Assembly: GCA_945861195.1 (NCBI GenBank)
Contig: CAMATS010000021.1
Location: 1-14,463, forward strand
Length of the DNA: 14,463 nucleotides
Origin: Rhodoferax sp. OV413
GTDB lineage: Bacteria > Pseudomonadota > Gammaproteobacteria > Burkholderiales > Burkholderiaceae_C
Direction: 5' to 3'
Both the position numbers and the translations under genes were made by a program. The first letter of the stretch is position 1, and each line of letters begins with the position of its first letter. The notes under the pieces were generated by a model. That model had not been told where the DNA came from, searched no databases, and saw only the letters and a list, made by a program, of their open reading frames with translations. This document shows positions 1-7,725 of this stretch, in pieces.

Positions 1-1970
1 TGAAGCTCAAGCTGCGCCAATTGGCGGCGCTGATGGGAGACCTCGGCCTGCCGGGCAGCGTGGTCGAACTGACCGACGAAATGTCGCAAAAAAAATTGTG
101 GGATGTGCGCAAAGCTGGCTTGAACATCATGATGAGCCTCAAGGGCGACGGAAAACCGGTGAGCTTTATTGAAGACTGCGCGGTACCTCTGGAGCATCTC
201 GCGCAGTACACAGACCAACTCTCTGAAGTATTCAAACGCCACGGGACCCGGGGCACCTGGTATGCGCACGCATCGGTGGGTACGCTGCATGTACGGCCAA
301 TTTTGGATATGCGGCGCCAGGGCGCGAGCCAGATGCGTCGCATCGCAGAAGAGGCCAGCGCCCTGGTGCGCAAATACCGGGGCGCCTACAGCGGTGAGCA
401 TGGCGACGGTTTGTGCCGGGGTGAGTGGATTCAATGGCAATTTGGCCCCAAAATCAACCAGGCTTTTGCTGCAATCAAACAGCACCTGGATCCGCTGAAC
501 CTGCTCTCACCCCAACGCATCGTCAACCCGCCGGCCATGGACGAGCGCTCGCTGATGCGTTATGGCCCGGCTTACAAGGTGATCCCGATTCAAACTGCCC
601 TGGACTGGCGCGCCTGGGATGTCCAAAACAACCCTCTCACCGAGGAAATCAGCAGCCCTGGCACTGGTGGTGACCCGGCACAAGGCTTTGCCAAAGCCGT
701 GGACATGTGCAACAACAACGGCACTTGTCGAAACTTCGACGCCGGGACCATGTGCCCAAGCTACCGGGTCACCCGGGACGAGCAACACCTGACCCGGGGC
801 CGAGCCAACACCTTGCGCCTCGCGCTCAGCGGCCAACTTGATGACCACGGGCTGGCCAGTCCGGCCCTGATGGAGGCGATGGACCTGTGCGTGAGCTGCA
901 AAGGCTGCCGACGCGATTGCCCCACCGGCGTTGACATGGCGCGCATGAAGATCGAAACCCTCCACCACTACAAGTCTCGGCATGGCTACACCTTGAAAGA
1001 CCGCTTGATCGCTTACCTGCCGCTTTATGCGCCCTTTGCAGCTCGCTTTTCGGGCCTGCTGAACCTGCGTAACCGCCTGCCTGTATTGGCCCGCTGGGCC
1101 GAGCTTCTGACCGGCCTGTCGGCCCGACGCAGCTGGCCAACTTGGCAAGCCCAGCATTTTTTCAACCAAGGCCCTGCCGGGGTGTCGGCGCAAGACCTGC
1201 TGCGTGCTGAAAAGCCCCTGGTCTTGTTTGTGGACACCTTTAATGGCTACTTTGAATCGGACAACGCGCGGGCGGCTTTTCGGGTTTTGAGCGCTGCCGG
1301 TTACAGCATTCACCTCGCCGCCAAAGCCGGGCGAAGCTCGAGCGCGGGTGGCCCACACCTGTGTTGCGGACGAACTTTTTTGTCCCAGGGCCTGGTTGAT
1401 CAGGCACGCAAACAGGCCGGCGAACTGATCAACGCCTTGCTGCCCTTTGCGCAGCGCGGCATTCCCATTGTTGGCCTGGAGCCCTCGTGCTTGTTGACCC
1501 TGCGTGACGAAGCGCTGGTTATGGGCTTGGGCGAAGCAGCCCAGACCGTGGGTGCCGAGGCGGTGTTGCTTGAAGAATTTTTGGCCCGCGAAGCCAAAGC
1601 CGGGCGCTTGCTGGGTTTGAGCACCAAATTAAGGCCCGCCCAACAACCCATCTTGGTACACGGGCACTGCCACCAAAAAGCCTTTGGTTTGATGCCCGAC
1701 GTGCTTGAGGTGATTCGGCTGATTCCAGGCGCCGAGCCGGAACTGATCGACAGCAGTTGCTGCGGCATGGCCGGCAGCTTTGGCTATGAGGCAGCGCACG
1801 AAAGGGTGTCCATGGACATGGCCGAACTGAGCTTGTTACCCGCCCTGCGCGCGCGCCCCGAGGCGCTGTGGGTCGCTGACGGCACCAGTTGCAGGCATCA
1901 AATCAGACAGGCCAGCGCTCGCCCTGCAATCCATGTGGCCCAGCTGTTGAGCGAACACCTGCGCGATTGA
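1..1970 (+). CDS. FAD-linked oxidase / 4Fe-4S dehydrogenase fusion (YdiJ-like), 5' partial
   Basis: C-terminal part of a flavin and iron-sulfur D-2-hydroxyacid dehydrogenase; the family oxidises D-lactate, D-2-hydroxyglutarate or similar and passes electrons to the respiratory chain. The frame is open to the window edge, so the TTG at 21 is internal and the FAD-binding half is missing. Counting from that TTG: residues 1-170 are the FAD-oxidase C-terminal domain with the GEHGDG motif at 125-130. A ferredoxin-like region follows, with Cys 230, 236 and 245 and a C-x2-C-x2-C-x3-C cluster at 290-300. Two CCG (heterodisulfide-reductase-type) repeats follow, with CCG at 448-450, HCHQK at 549-553 and SCCGMAGSFGY at 579-589. 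This order matches E. coli YdiJ (about 1,000 residues). The substrate cannot be told from sequence. It lies just upstream of the tct cassette but differs from it in codon use, so I treat them as unrelated. Confidence 0.9.
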   Translation, partial: KLKLRQLAALMGDLGLPGSVVELTDEMSQKKLWDVRKAGLNIMMSLKGDGKPVSFIEDCAVPLEHLAQYTDQLSEVFKRHGTRGTWYAHASVGTLHVRPILDMRRQGASQMRRIAEEASALVRKYRGAYSGEHGDGLCRGEWIQWQFGPKINQAFAAIKQHLDPLNLLSPQRIVNPPAMDERSLMRYGPAYKVIPIQTALDWRAWDVQNNPLTEEISSPGTGGDPAQGFAKAVDMCNNNGTCRNFDAGTMCPSYRVTRDEQHLTRGRANTLRLALSGQLDDHGLASPALMEAMDLCVSCKGCRRDCPTGVDMARMKIETLHHYKSRHGYTLKDRLIAYLPLYAPFAARFSGLLNLRNRLPVLARWAELLTGLSARRSWPTWQAQHFFNQGPAGVSAQDLLRAEKPLVLFVDTFNGYFESDNARAAFRVLSAAGYSIHLAAKAGRSSSAGGPHLCCGRTFLSQGLVDQARKQAGELINALLPFAQRGIPIVGLEPSCLLTLRDEALVMGLGEAAQTVGAEAVLLEEFLAREAKAGRLLGLSTKLRPAQQPILVHGHCHQKAFGLMPDVLEVIRLIPGAEPELIDSSCCGMAGSFGYEAAHERVSMDMAELSLLPALRARPEALWVADGTSCRHQIRQASARPAIHVAQLLSEHLRD

Positions 1971-2508
1971 ACGCCAAAGTGACTGTCGAGGAAAACGTGA
2001 GTGGATTCTTTTTCCGCGCACTTACGCCGTTGATCCGCAGCGGGATGGCATCAGACATGAACTCCCTGCTGAACTCCGAGCCGATTTAGCCGAAGCTAGG
2101 GTGCGCGGTCTGGTCGGCAATCAGGCGCCGGGATCATGGCGCGTGAAAATGCCCAGAAGGAAGCGAGATGGCGCGCCTTACCCTCCCGCATGCGATATCC
2201 GCCCGGAAGGACGCACGCGCCCCGGCCGGTTGAGTTTAGGCGGCGGGTGGGGTCGAGCTGGCGGTGTCTCGCTCCCGGCATCCCCGCAAGGGATCGCACC
2301 GGCTGGACCCGCGACAGGCGGTTTTACCAAACGGATCAGTCCGCCACCGTCCCCTGCCGCAGGCTCGGAACTGCCGAGTTGGCAGGTCTTTGAACGTTCC
2401 CCGCGCGCGGGATTGGACCCTGGTCTAAGGGTTTGCCCTTATATTAGCCATGGGAAATATAGGCAAAATCCGAAAAGGGCGGAGTATGCGGAACGGAAGG
2501 AATTAATC
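1971..2508. other. Long non-coding stretch between the oxidase gene and tctC
   Basis: No recognisable gene in 538 bases. At 1996-2026 there is an imperfect inverted repeat (CGTGAGTG / CACTTACG) around a T-rich loop, possibly a weak terminator for the oxidase gene. From about 2100 composition becomes very GC-rich and resembles the cassette more than the flank, so the left boundary of the islet probably lies near 2000-2100. The tctC frame stays open back to 2101, but that extension is Arg/Pro/Gly-rich and has no family resemblance. Overlapping short inverted repeats occur at 2364-2378 (CTCGG/CCGAG) and 2371-2385 (CTGCC/GGCAG), which cannot both form at once. The promoter/operator region follows at 2400-2445. 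Two short reading frames, 2168-2233 and 2450-2506, could be leader peptides. Confidence 0.6.
2400..2445 (+). promoter_or_regulatory. Candidate promoter/operator of tctCBA
   Basis: Three elements lie close together: a perfect 12-base palindrome CCCGCGCGCGGG (2400-2411), a -35-like TTGGAC (2413-2418), and a perfect inverted repeat TAAGGG-TTTG-CCCTTA (2426-2441) that runs into a -10-like TATATT (2440-2445). The 21-base gap between the two hexamers is long for a sigma-70 promoter. An alternative is TTGCCC (2433-2438) with an AT-rich -10 near 2456-2463. In either case the inverted repeat is placed where a bound regulator would control transcription. Which protein binds is unknown. Confidence 0.4.
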
Positions 2509-3465
2509 ATGAGGACATCTCTGCTGGGAGTGGTTCTGGCTGGCGCGGCATTCTTGTGCGGCGCGGGGCCAGCGGCGGCGCAAGGCTGGGTACCGACCAA
2601 GCCGATCGAGTTCGTTGTGCCTTACGCCGTGGGTGGTGGCGCCGATGTGTTCGCTCGGATCATGGCTCAGGTTATGGTCGAGGAGAAAATGGTGCCGGTG
2701 CCCGTGAAGGTGGTGAACCAGCCCGGCGGCGGGAGCGCGGTGGGCGTAGCCTATGTCCTCGCTAACCGGGCGCGCGAGCCGCATACGCTGGTGCTGGCCA
2801 ACAACCCGCTGCAGGCGACGCCGCTCACCGTGCCTGGCGCCCCAGGCCTGAAGGATCTGCAGCCGATCTACAATTTCATGCTCGACGACTTCGTCTTGGT
2901 GGTCAGGGCCGACAAGCCCTGGAAGACCGCCAAGGAGTTCGTGGAGGCCGCCAAGGCGATGCCGCCCAAGACGATCAAGGCGGGCTCGGGTGGCCCGACC
3001 GGTGGCGACACGATGGGCCAGCGGGCCTTCATCCGCGCCAGCGGCGTCGACCTCAACCAGATTACTTTCAACAGCGGCGGCGAGGTGCTGACCGCGTTGC
3101 TCGGCGGCCATGTCGACGTCGCCGTCGCCAATCCAATCGAATATACCGGCCACCTGAAGGCGGGCACGGTGCGGGCTCTGGGCGCCTTCCGGGACACGCG
3201 CTATCCCGACATGGCGGACGTGCCGACCATGAAGGAGCAGGGCATCGACGCCAAGGCGGTGCAGGTCTGGCGCGGCGTCGCCCTGCCCAAAGGTGTGCCC
3301 GAAGCAGCGGTCACCTACTGGGTCGGAGTGATGGACAAGCTCGCGGCGTCGCCCGCGATCAAGAAATACCTCAAAGAAAACCTCCTCACGGAAAGCTCGC
3401 TAAAGGGGCCGGACCTGATCAAGTTCCTGGCAGAGCAGGAGGAGCGTTTCAAGTCGCTCCGATGA
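2509..3465 (+). CDS. tctC: Tripartite tricarboxylate transporter substrate-binding protein (Bug/TctC family)
   Basis: Periplasmic solute-binding subunit of a TTT transporter; the family binds carboxylates such as citrate, aromatic acids or amino acids. The ATG at 2509 is chosen because GGAAGG (2495-2500) lies 8 bases upstream and the protein then starts with a clear Sec signal peptide (MRTSL, hydrophobic core, AAAQ cleavage region near residue 25). Mature features fit the family: an IEFVVPYAVGGGADVFAR segment, a VVNQPGGGS loop, a GDTMGQRAF segment and a C-terminal EQEERFKSL helix. The length of 318 residues is normal. It is first in a C-B-A operon, and its stop overlaps tctB as ATGA. Ligand identity is not predictable; neighbouring genes suggest a carboxylated sugar or other hydroxy-acid, which is inference only. 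Confidence 0.92.
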   Translation: MRTSLLGVVLAGAAFLCGAGPAAAQGWVPTKPIEFVVPYAVGGGADVFARIMAQVMVEEKMVPVPVKVVNQPGGGSAVGVAYVLANRAREPHTLVLANNPLQATPLTVPGAPGLKDLQPIYNFMLDDFVLVVRADKPWKTAKEFVEAAKAMPPKTIKAGSGGPTGGDTMGQRAFIRASGVDLNQITFNSGGEVLTALLGGHVDVAVANPIEYTGHLKAGTVRALGAFRDTRYPDMADVPTMKEQGIDAKAVQVWRGVALPKGVPEAAVTYWVGVMDKLAASPAIKKYLKENLLTESSLKGPDLIKFLAEQEERFKSLR

Positions 3466-3923
3466 TGGCGTCGCGGCGCTTCGTCAACGGCGATACCGCG
3501 ATCGCGGCGCTATTACTGGCCGGCGGCCTTTATTGGATGGCCGCCTCGGTCCCGCTCGGCTTCTGGTTGGGATTTGCCCCCGGAACCGGCTTCATGCCGT
3601 TCGTCTACGGGGCGCTCCTCGTGCTGCTCTCCGGCATCGTCCTCGCTGGGCGGCTCTTGTCGGCGGAGCGTCTCGCGGCCGTTGCCGAGAGCCCGCGCAA
3701 GCCGCTGACAATTATCCTAGTCGTCGCCCTTACCATCCTTGGGATCGAAACGGCCGGGTTCGTCCCCGCGATCATGGTGACGCTGCTCGCTCTGTTCATC
3801 GTCGTAGAGCGCTTGCCGGTGGTCCCATCGCTCGGCGTCGCGGCAGCGACTGCGGCCGGCCTCCATTTCCTGTTCCGCGTCTGGCTGGGGGTTCCGCTGC
3901 CCCAGGGACCGCTGGGGATTTGA
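3462..3923 (+). CDS. tctB: Tripartite tricarboxylate transporter small membrane subunit (TctB family)
   Basis: Small integral membrane subunit of the TTT transporter, 153 residues. It is poorly conserved in sequence, but the pattern fits: hydrophobic segments near residues 13-33, 45-65, 82-100, 101-118 and 122-140, with a GFVPAIMVTLLAL segment and a C-terminal VWLGVPLPQGPLG tail typical of DUF1468/TctB proteins. The start overlaps the tctC stop (ATGATGG, so ATG at either 3462 or 3465). tctA begins one base after its stop, which points to translational coupling across the operon. Confidence 0.88.
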   Translation: MMASRRFVNGDTAIAALLLAGGLYWMAASVPLGFWLGFAPGTGFMPFVYGALLVLLSGIVLAGRLLSAERLAAVAESPRKPLTIILVVALTILGIETAGFVPAIMVTLLALFIVVERLPVVPSLGVAAATAAGLHFLFRVWLGVPLPQGPLGI

Positions 3924-3924
3924 C

Positions 3925-5421
3925 ATGGACGTCCTTGCCAATCTCCTCGGCGGCTTCCAGGCAGCTTTCTCGCCGACCTATCTGCTGATCTGCCTGCTCG
4001 GGGTGCTGCTCGGCCAGATCGTCGGCGCCCTGCCCGGCATCGGCCCGTCTGCGGCGATCGCCCTTTTGCTGCCGATCACCTTCGGGGGCGATCCGACCAG
4101 CGCCCTGATCATGTTCGCCGGCATCTATGCCGGCTCGCAGTATGGCGGGACGCTCACCTCGGTGCTGGTCAACGTGCCGGGTGAGGCGAGCGGCGTCATG
4201 ACTGCAGTCGACGGGCACCAGATGGCCCGCCAGGGTCGCGCCGGCGTTGCCCTCGGCATCGCCGCGATCGGCTCGTTCATCGCCGGCACCGTCGGCCTGG
4301 TCGGTCTTGTCTTGCTGGCGCCTACTCTTGCCGGCTTCGCCTTGGCGTTCGGGCCGCCGGAATATTTCGCACTGGTGCTGCTCGGCCTCACCTGTCTTGC
4401 GGTGGTCGGCGATTCGGTGATCAAAGGGCTCGCGATGGGGGTCGCCGGCCTGCTGCTCTCAACCGTTGGCATTGACTCCCAGACAGGAGTCCCTCGACTC
4501 AATTTCGGACAACTCTGGCTGCTCGACGGCATCGAATTTATCGTCCTCGCGGTGGCGCTGTTCGGCCTTGGTGAGGTGCTCGCGACCTGCAACATGGGAA
4601 CGGCACAGCCAGTCATCGACAAGATCGGACGAATGCTGCCGTCGCGGGAGGACTGGCGCGCCGCCCGTGGGCCGATCGCCCGCGGCTCAGTGATCGGCTT
4701 CATCGTCGGAGTCCTGCCGGGCACTGGAGCGACGATCGCCGCATTCGTGTCCTACATTGTCGAAAAGCGGCTCGCCAAGGATCCGTCCCGGTTCGGCCGG
4801 GGCGCCATCGAGGGTGTCGCCGGCCCTGAGTCGGCCAATAACGGGGCGGTGTCGGGCAGCTTCGTGCCGATGTTCTCGCTCGGTGTCCCCGGGTCCGGTG
4901 CGACCGCGATTATGCTCGGTGCCCTGATCATGTATGGCCTCAGGCCGGGGCCAGACCTCTTCCACACCAATTCGGACATGATCTGGACGGTGATCGCCAG
5001 CATGTTCATCGCCAATGTGCTGCTGCTGATCCTTAACCTGCCGCTCGCCGGCGTGTTCGCCCGGCTGCTGCGCGTGCCCTACAAATGGCTGTACCCGCCG
5101 ATTGTCGCGATCTGCATCACCGGGGTCTATTCGCAGGCCAACAGCATCCACGACTGCTGGATGCTGGTAGTCTTCGGCGCGCTCGGCTGGGGCATGAAGC
5201 GCTACGACTGGCCGATTGCGCCCGCGGTGCTCGGGCTGGTCCTGGGCCCGATGTTTGAGACCACGCTCCGCCAGTCGATGACCATGTCGCATGGCAGCTT
5301 CTCGATCTTCGTGACCCGGCCAATCTCGGCGATCCTGGTCTTCGGCGCGTTGCTGGCAGTGCTGACGCCGGTCGCTCTGCACATGATTTCGAGAACGCGA
5401 ACGAGGGCTCTTGCACCATGA
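3925..5421 (+). CDS. tctA: Tripartite tricarboxylate transporter large membrane subunit (TctA family)
   Basis: Large permease subunit of the TTT transporter, 498 residues (normal for TctA), with about ten to twelve hydrophobic segments in the inner membrane. Conserved family regions are visible: GALPGIGPSAAIALLLP near residues 34-50, GGTLTSVLVNVPGE near 74-87, GVLPGTGATIAAF near 262-274, and a PESANNGAVSG...LGVPGSGATA region near 300-328. The two PG-rich re-entrant motifs are the mark of the family, which imports substrate by cation symport using substrate delivered by TctC. The start is one base after tctB, and the stop overlaps the isomerase gene start as ATGA. Confidence 0.95.
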   Translation: MDVLANLLGGFQAAFSPTYLLICLLGVLLGQIVGALPGIGPSAAIALLLPITFGGDPTSALIMFAGIYAGSQYGGTLTSVLVNVPGEASGVMTAVDGHQMARQGRAGVALGIAAIGSFIAGTVGLVGLVLLAPTLAGFALAFGPPEYFALVLLGLTCLAVVGDSVIKGLAMGVAGLLLSTVGIDSQTGVPRLNFGQLWLLDGIEFIVLAVALFGLGEVLATCNMGTAQPVIDKIGRMLPSREDWRAARGPIARGSVIGFIVGVLPGTGATIAAFVSYIVEKRLAKDPSRFGRGAIEGVAGPESANNGAVSGSFVPMFSLGVPGSGATAIMLGALIMYGLRPGPDLFHTNSDMIWTVIASMFIANVLLLILNLPLAGVFARLLRVPYKWLYPPIVAICITGVYSQANSIHDCWMLVVFGALGWGMKRYDWPIAPAVLGLVLGPMFETTLRQSMTMSHGSFSIFVTRPISAILVFGALLAVLTPVALHMISRTRTRALAP

Positions 5422-6233
5422 CTAGCATCAGGGATCGTATCGGGGTCGATGTCGGCCGCCGCGTGCCGGCCGAAGACGCGGTCGACTGGGCGATCCGGAA
5501 CGACGTGCGGTTCTTCGAGATCTGCCTCGACCCCGACCCGGAACTTCTTATCGACGGCGCGGCCCGGGCTAAGACAATCCGCGACAAACTCGAGGGAAGC
5601 GGGGTGGCGCTCGGCCTCCATACGCTGTCGGCAGTGAACATGGCGGAGAATTCGCCGATCATTGCCGAGGCGGTCGACGAGTACTTTCGCGCCTATGTCC
5701 GGGCGACCAAGCGGCTCGGCGCCGAATGGATGGTACTTCATGCCGGCTTCCACTTCACCAAGGACAAGGAGGCGCGGATGAAGGCCGGCCTTGAGCGGCT
5801 GAAGCGGATCGCGGCCTATGCCGAGACGGAAGGCGTGATGCTGTTCCTTGAGAACATGAACCCCGAGCCGGCGGACGCCGAGGTCAAGTATCTCGGCCAG
5901 GACCTTGAGGAATGCCACTACTATTTCGACCAGATCGATTCCCCGGCGCTGAAGTGGAGCTACACAGTCAACCACGCCCATATCCTGCCGATCGGCATCG
6001 CGGCCTTCACCAGGGGGATGGATATCGCCCGTTGCGGCCAGGTGCGGGTGGCCGACTGCCGCGGCACGGTCGAGGAGCATCTTCGCATCGGCGAGGGCAC
6101 GATCGACTTCGCCGCGATGTTCAAGGACATCGAGGGGCGTGGCTTCCGAGGCCCCTACATCCAGGGCTACACCACGCTGGACGATATGCTCGCTGGTCGC
6201 GAGACGCTTGCGAGGATAGCCGCCGGTGCTTGA
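5418..6233 (+). CDS. Sugar phosphate isomerase/epimerase-like TIM-barrel protein
   Basis: Cytosolic AP-endonuclease-2/xylose-isomerase-like barrel, 271 residues. Recognisable elements are MVLHAGFHF (105-113), the LFLENMN strand with Glu145, VNHAHILP (184-191), VRVADCRG (209-216), and HLRIGEGTIDF (221-231). Members convert keto-sugars, sugar acids or inosose-type compounds and often sit in catabolic operons. The usual Asp before the conserved His is Thr183 here (YTVNH), and the usual final Glu after G-x-x-G is replaced by Gln249/Gly250 (PYIQGY). Metal coordination therefore differs from textbook members, although this could be a subfamily feature. It is the last gene of the tct operon and overlaps tctA by 4 bases, which suggests it acts on the imported solute. 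Exact reaction unknown. Confidence 0.8.
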   Translation: MTSIRDRIGVDVGRRVPAEDAVDWAIRNDVRFFEICLDPDPELLIDGAARAKTIRDKLEGSGVALGLHTLSAVNMAENSPIIAEAVDEYFRAYVRATKRLGAEWMVLHAGFHFTKDKEARMKAGLERLKRIAAYAETEGVMLFLENMNPEPADAEVKYLGQDLEECHYYFDQIDSPALKWSYTVNHAHILPIGIAAFTRGMDIARCGQVRVADCRGTVEEHLRIGEGTIDFAAMFKDIEGRGFRGPYIQGYTTLDDMLAGRETLARIAAGA

Positions 6234-6509
6234 GGCGAAAACTCACGCAGACCGAGGTCGCCGTGCGATCCGGCACAACACCAGGTGCCTGACCGAATCC
6301 CCTTTGAGATAACCCAAACACATTCCCTGTCGATGGACGCAATTAAAGCGACTATCAAAAAGACGATGCCAGTCTACAGACACAAGTATGGCGTGAGGTG
6401 CGAGTGGGCAACGCCGGAATGTCTCGCTTGCGTATCGTCGAAGGGGGTGGCCGGGAAGGCATTGAACGACCCGCGCTGAAGCAGCCCGGGCTCTGCCAGG
6501 GCGCGCGCC
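6234..6509. other. Intergenic region between convergent genes, right edge of islet
   Basis: No convincing gene in 276 bases. Short frames in both directions have no family resemblance. GGCAC/GTGCC at about 6274-6291 and a 10-base palindrome AGCCCGGGCT at 6483-6492 could form hairpins, but neither has a T run, so terminator calls are weak. AT content rises around 6300-6400 relative to the cassette, which may place the islet's right boundary here. No direct repeat matching the left edge was found by eye. Confidence 0.5.
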
Positions 6510-7721
6510 TTACTTGGTCAGCAAGCGCATCGCCTCCTCGAGGCCGCGCAGGGTCAGTGGGTACATGCGCTGGTTCATGATTTGCTGCACCACGCTGATA
6601 CTTTGTCGGTACTGCCAAACCCCCTGGGGCTCGGGATTGATCCAAGCGAATTTGGGGAAGGCCTTGGTCAGGCGCTGCAGCCATTCCACGCCGGCCTCTT
6701 CGTTGTTGTACTCCACACTGCCGCCGGGTTGCAAAATTTCATACGGGCTCATGGTGGCATCGCCAACAAAGATCAGCTTGTAGTCTTTGTTGTACTTGCG
6801 AATGATGTCGAGCGTGGGAAATTTCTCGCTGAAACGGCGCCGGTTGTTCTTCCACATGAAGTCGTAGACGCAGTTGTGAAAATAATAAAACTCAAGGTGT
6901 TTGAATTCGGATTTACTCGCCGAGAACAGCTCTTCAACCCGGGCAATGTGCTCGTCCATGGTGCCGCCCACATCCATCAATAGCAGCACCTTGACATTGT
7001 TGTGCCGCTCGGGAATCATTTTGATGTCCAGGTAACCCGCATTGGCGGCGGTGCTGCGTATGGTGTCATCAAGGTCAAGCTCTTCCTCATGGCCCTCGCG
7101 TGCGAACTTGCGCAGCCGGCGCAGTGCCACCTTGATGTTGCGGGTGCCCAATTCTTGGCTGTCGTCATAGTCTTTGTAGGCGCGCTGATCCCAGACCTTC
7201 ACCGCACTTTTGTTGCGTCCTTTGTCCTGCCCGATGCGAATGCCCTGGGGGTTTTGACCATAGGCCCCAAACGGGCTGGTGCCGCCGGTGCCAATCCATT
7301 TGCTGCCGCCTTCGTGGCGCTCTTTTTGTTCCTCAAAGCGTTTTTTGAGGGTTTCCATGAGCTCGTCCCAGCCCATTTTTTCAATCTTGGCCCGCTCCTC
7401 AGGGCTCAGGTTGAGTTCCAGGTTTTTGCGTAACCATTCCAGCGGGATGTCACGGGTGAAGTCGGCAATCGCTTGCACGCCCTTAAAGTAGCTGGCAAAA
7501 GCGCGGTCGAACTTGTCGTAGTTTTTTTCATCCTTGACCAGCGTGGTGCGGCTGAGATAGTAGAAGTCATCCAGGGCGTAGCCACTGCCCGCATCCCCCT
7601 GCCCCAACGCCAAATTCGGGCCGACAACACCTTTTTGAAGGGCTTCCAGCAGTGTCAGAAACTCTTTGACCGACACTGGCAACTTGGCCGAGCGAAGCGT
7701 GTAGAAAAAATCAATCAGCAT
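6510..7721 (-). CDS. CoxE-like VWA-domain protein, partner of MoxR ATPase
   Basis: 403-residue cytosolic protein. The N-terminal half is helical and charged (ERAKIEKMGWDELMETLKKRFEEQ is split by only a few residues from a Gly-rich GTGGTSPFGAYGQ segment). The C-terminal half from about 243 is a von Willebrand A fold: VKVLLLMDVGGTMDEH, with the MIDAS motif as D250-V-G-G-T254 rather than the classic DxSxS, and FVGDATMSP later. Such proteins act with MoxR-type AAA+ ATPases as chaperones that insert cofactors or activate partner complexes; CoxD/CoxE for CO dehydrogenase is the named example. It is third in the operon, starting 4 bases after the acetyltransferase stop (TGACGCCATG). The client is not known from context. 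Confidence 0.88.
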   Translation of the reverse strand: MLIDFFYTLRSAKLPVSVKEFLTLLEALQKGVVGPNLALGQGDAGSGYALDDFYYLSRTTLVKDEKNYDKFDRAFASYFKGVQAIADFTRDIPLEWLRKNLELNLSPEERAKIEKMGWDELMETLKKRFEEQKERHEGGSKWIGTGGTSPFGAYGQNPQGIRIGQDKGRNKSAVKVWDQRAYKDYDDSQELGTRNIKVALRRLRKFAREGHEEELDLDDTIRSTAANAGYLDIKMIPERHNNVKVLLLMDVGGTMDEHIARVEELFSASKSEFKHLEFYYFHNCVYDFMWKNNRRRFSEKFPTLDIIRKYNKDYKLIFVGDATMSPYEILQPGGSVEYNNEEAGVEWLQRLTKAFPKFAWINPEPQGVWQYRQSISVVQQIMNQRMYPLTLRGLEEAMRLLTK

Positions 7722-7725
7722 GGCG

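Larger units (their letters stand above)
2090..6480. other. Candidate horizontally acquired islet (tctCBA plus isomerase-like gene)
   Basis: The four genes and their leader differ from both flanks in codon choice: leucine is CTC/CTT/CTG, isoleucine mostly ATC, and TTG is rare (none seen in the isomerase gene). Flanking genes such as the VWA gene and the parA-like gene use TTG often. The islet lies between the 3' ends of two convergent native-looking genes, where an insertion would do little damage. No integrase, transposase, tRNA or clear terminal repeat marks the ends, so the limits are approximate. A misassembly would look similar. Confidence 0.5.

Noticed and set aside
507..1358. 283-codon open frame on the minus strand
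   Set aside because: Antisense to the iron-sulfur dehydrogenase, whose motifs are unmistakable; the antisense product has no recognisable domain.
421..2008. 12-base direct match GTGAGTGGATTC at 421-432 and 1997-2008
   Set aside because: The first copy encodes a conserved dehydrogenase motif; chance recurrence is likely.
2101..2508. In-frame upstream extension of tctC to a GTG at 2101
   Set aside because: It would place about 136 Arg/Pro/Gly-rich residues before a complete signal peptide, while the ATG at 2509 has a good ribosome site.
5202..6080. 292-codon minus-strand frame across tctA and the isomerase gene
   Set aside because: Shadow of GC-rich genes on the plus strand; no family features, and the plus-strand genes are well supported.
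2171..6513. 11-base match GCGCGCCTTAC at 2171-2181 and 6503-6513, considered as islet end repeats
   Set aside because: Matches of this length are expected by chance in a GC-rich window, and the right copy overlaps the stop codon of the VWA gene.
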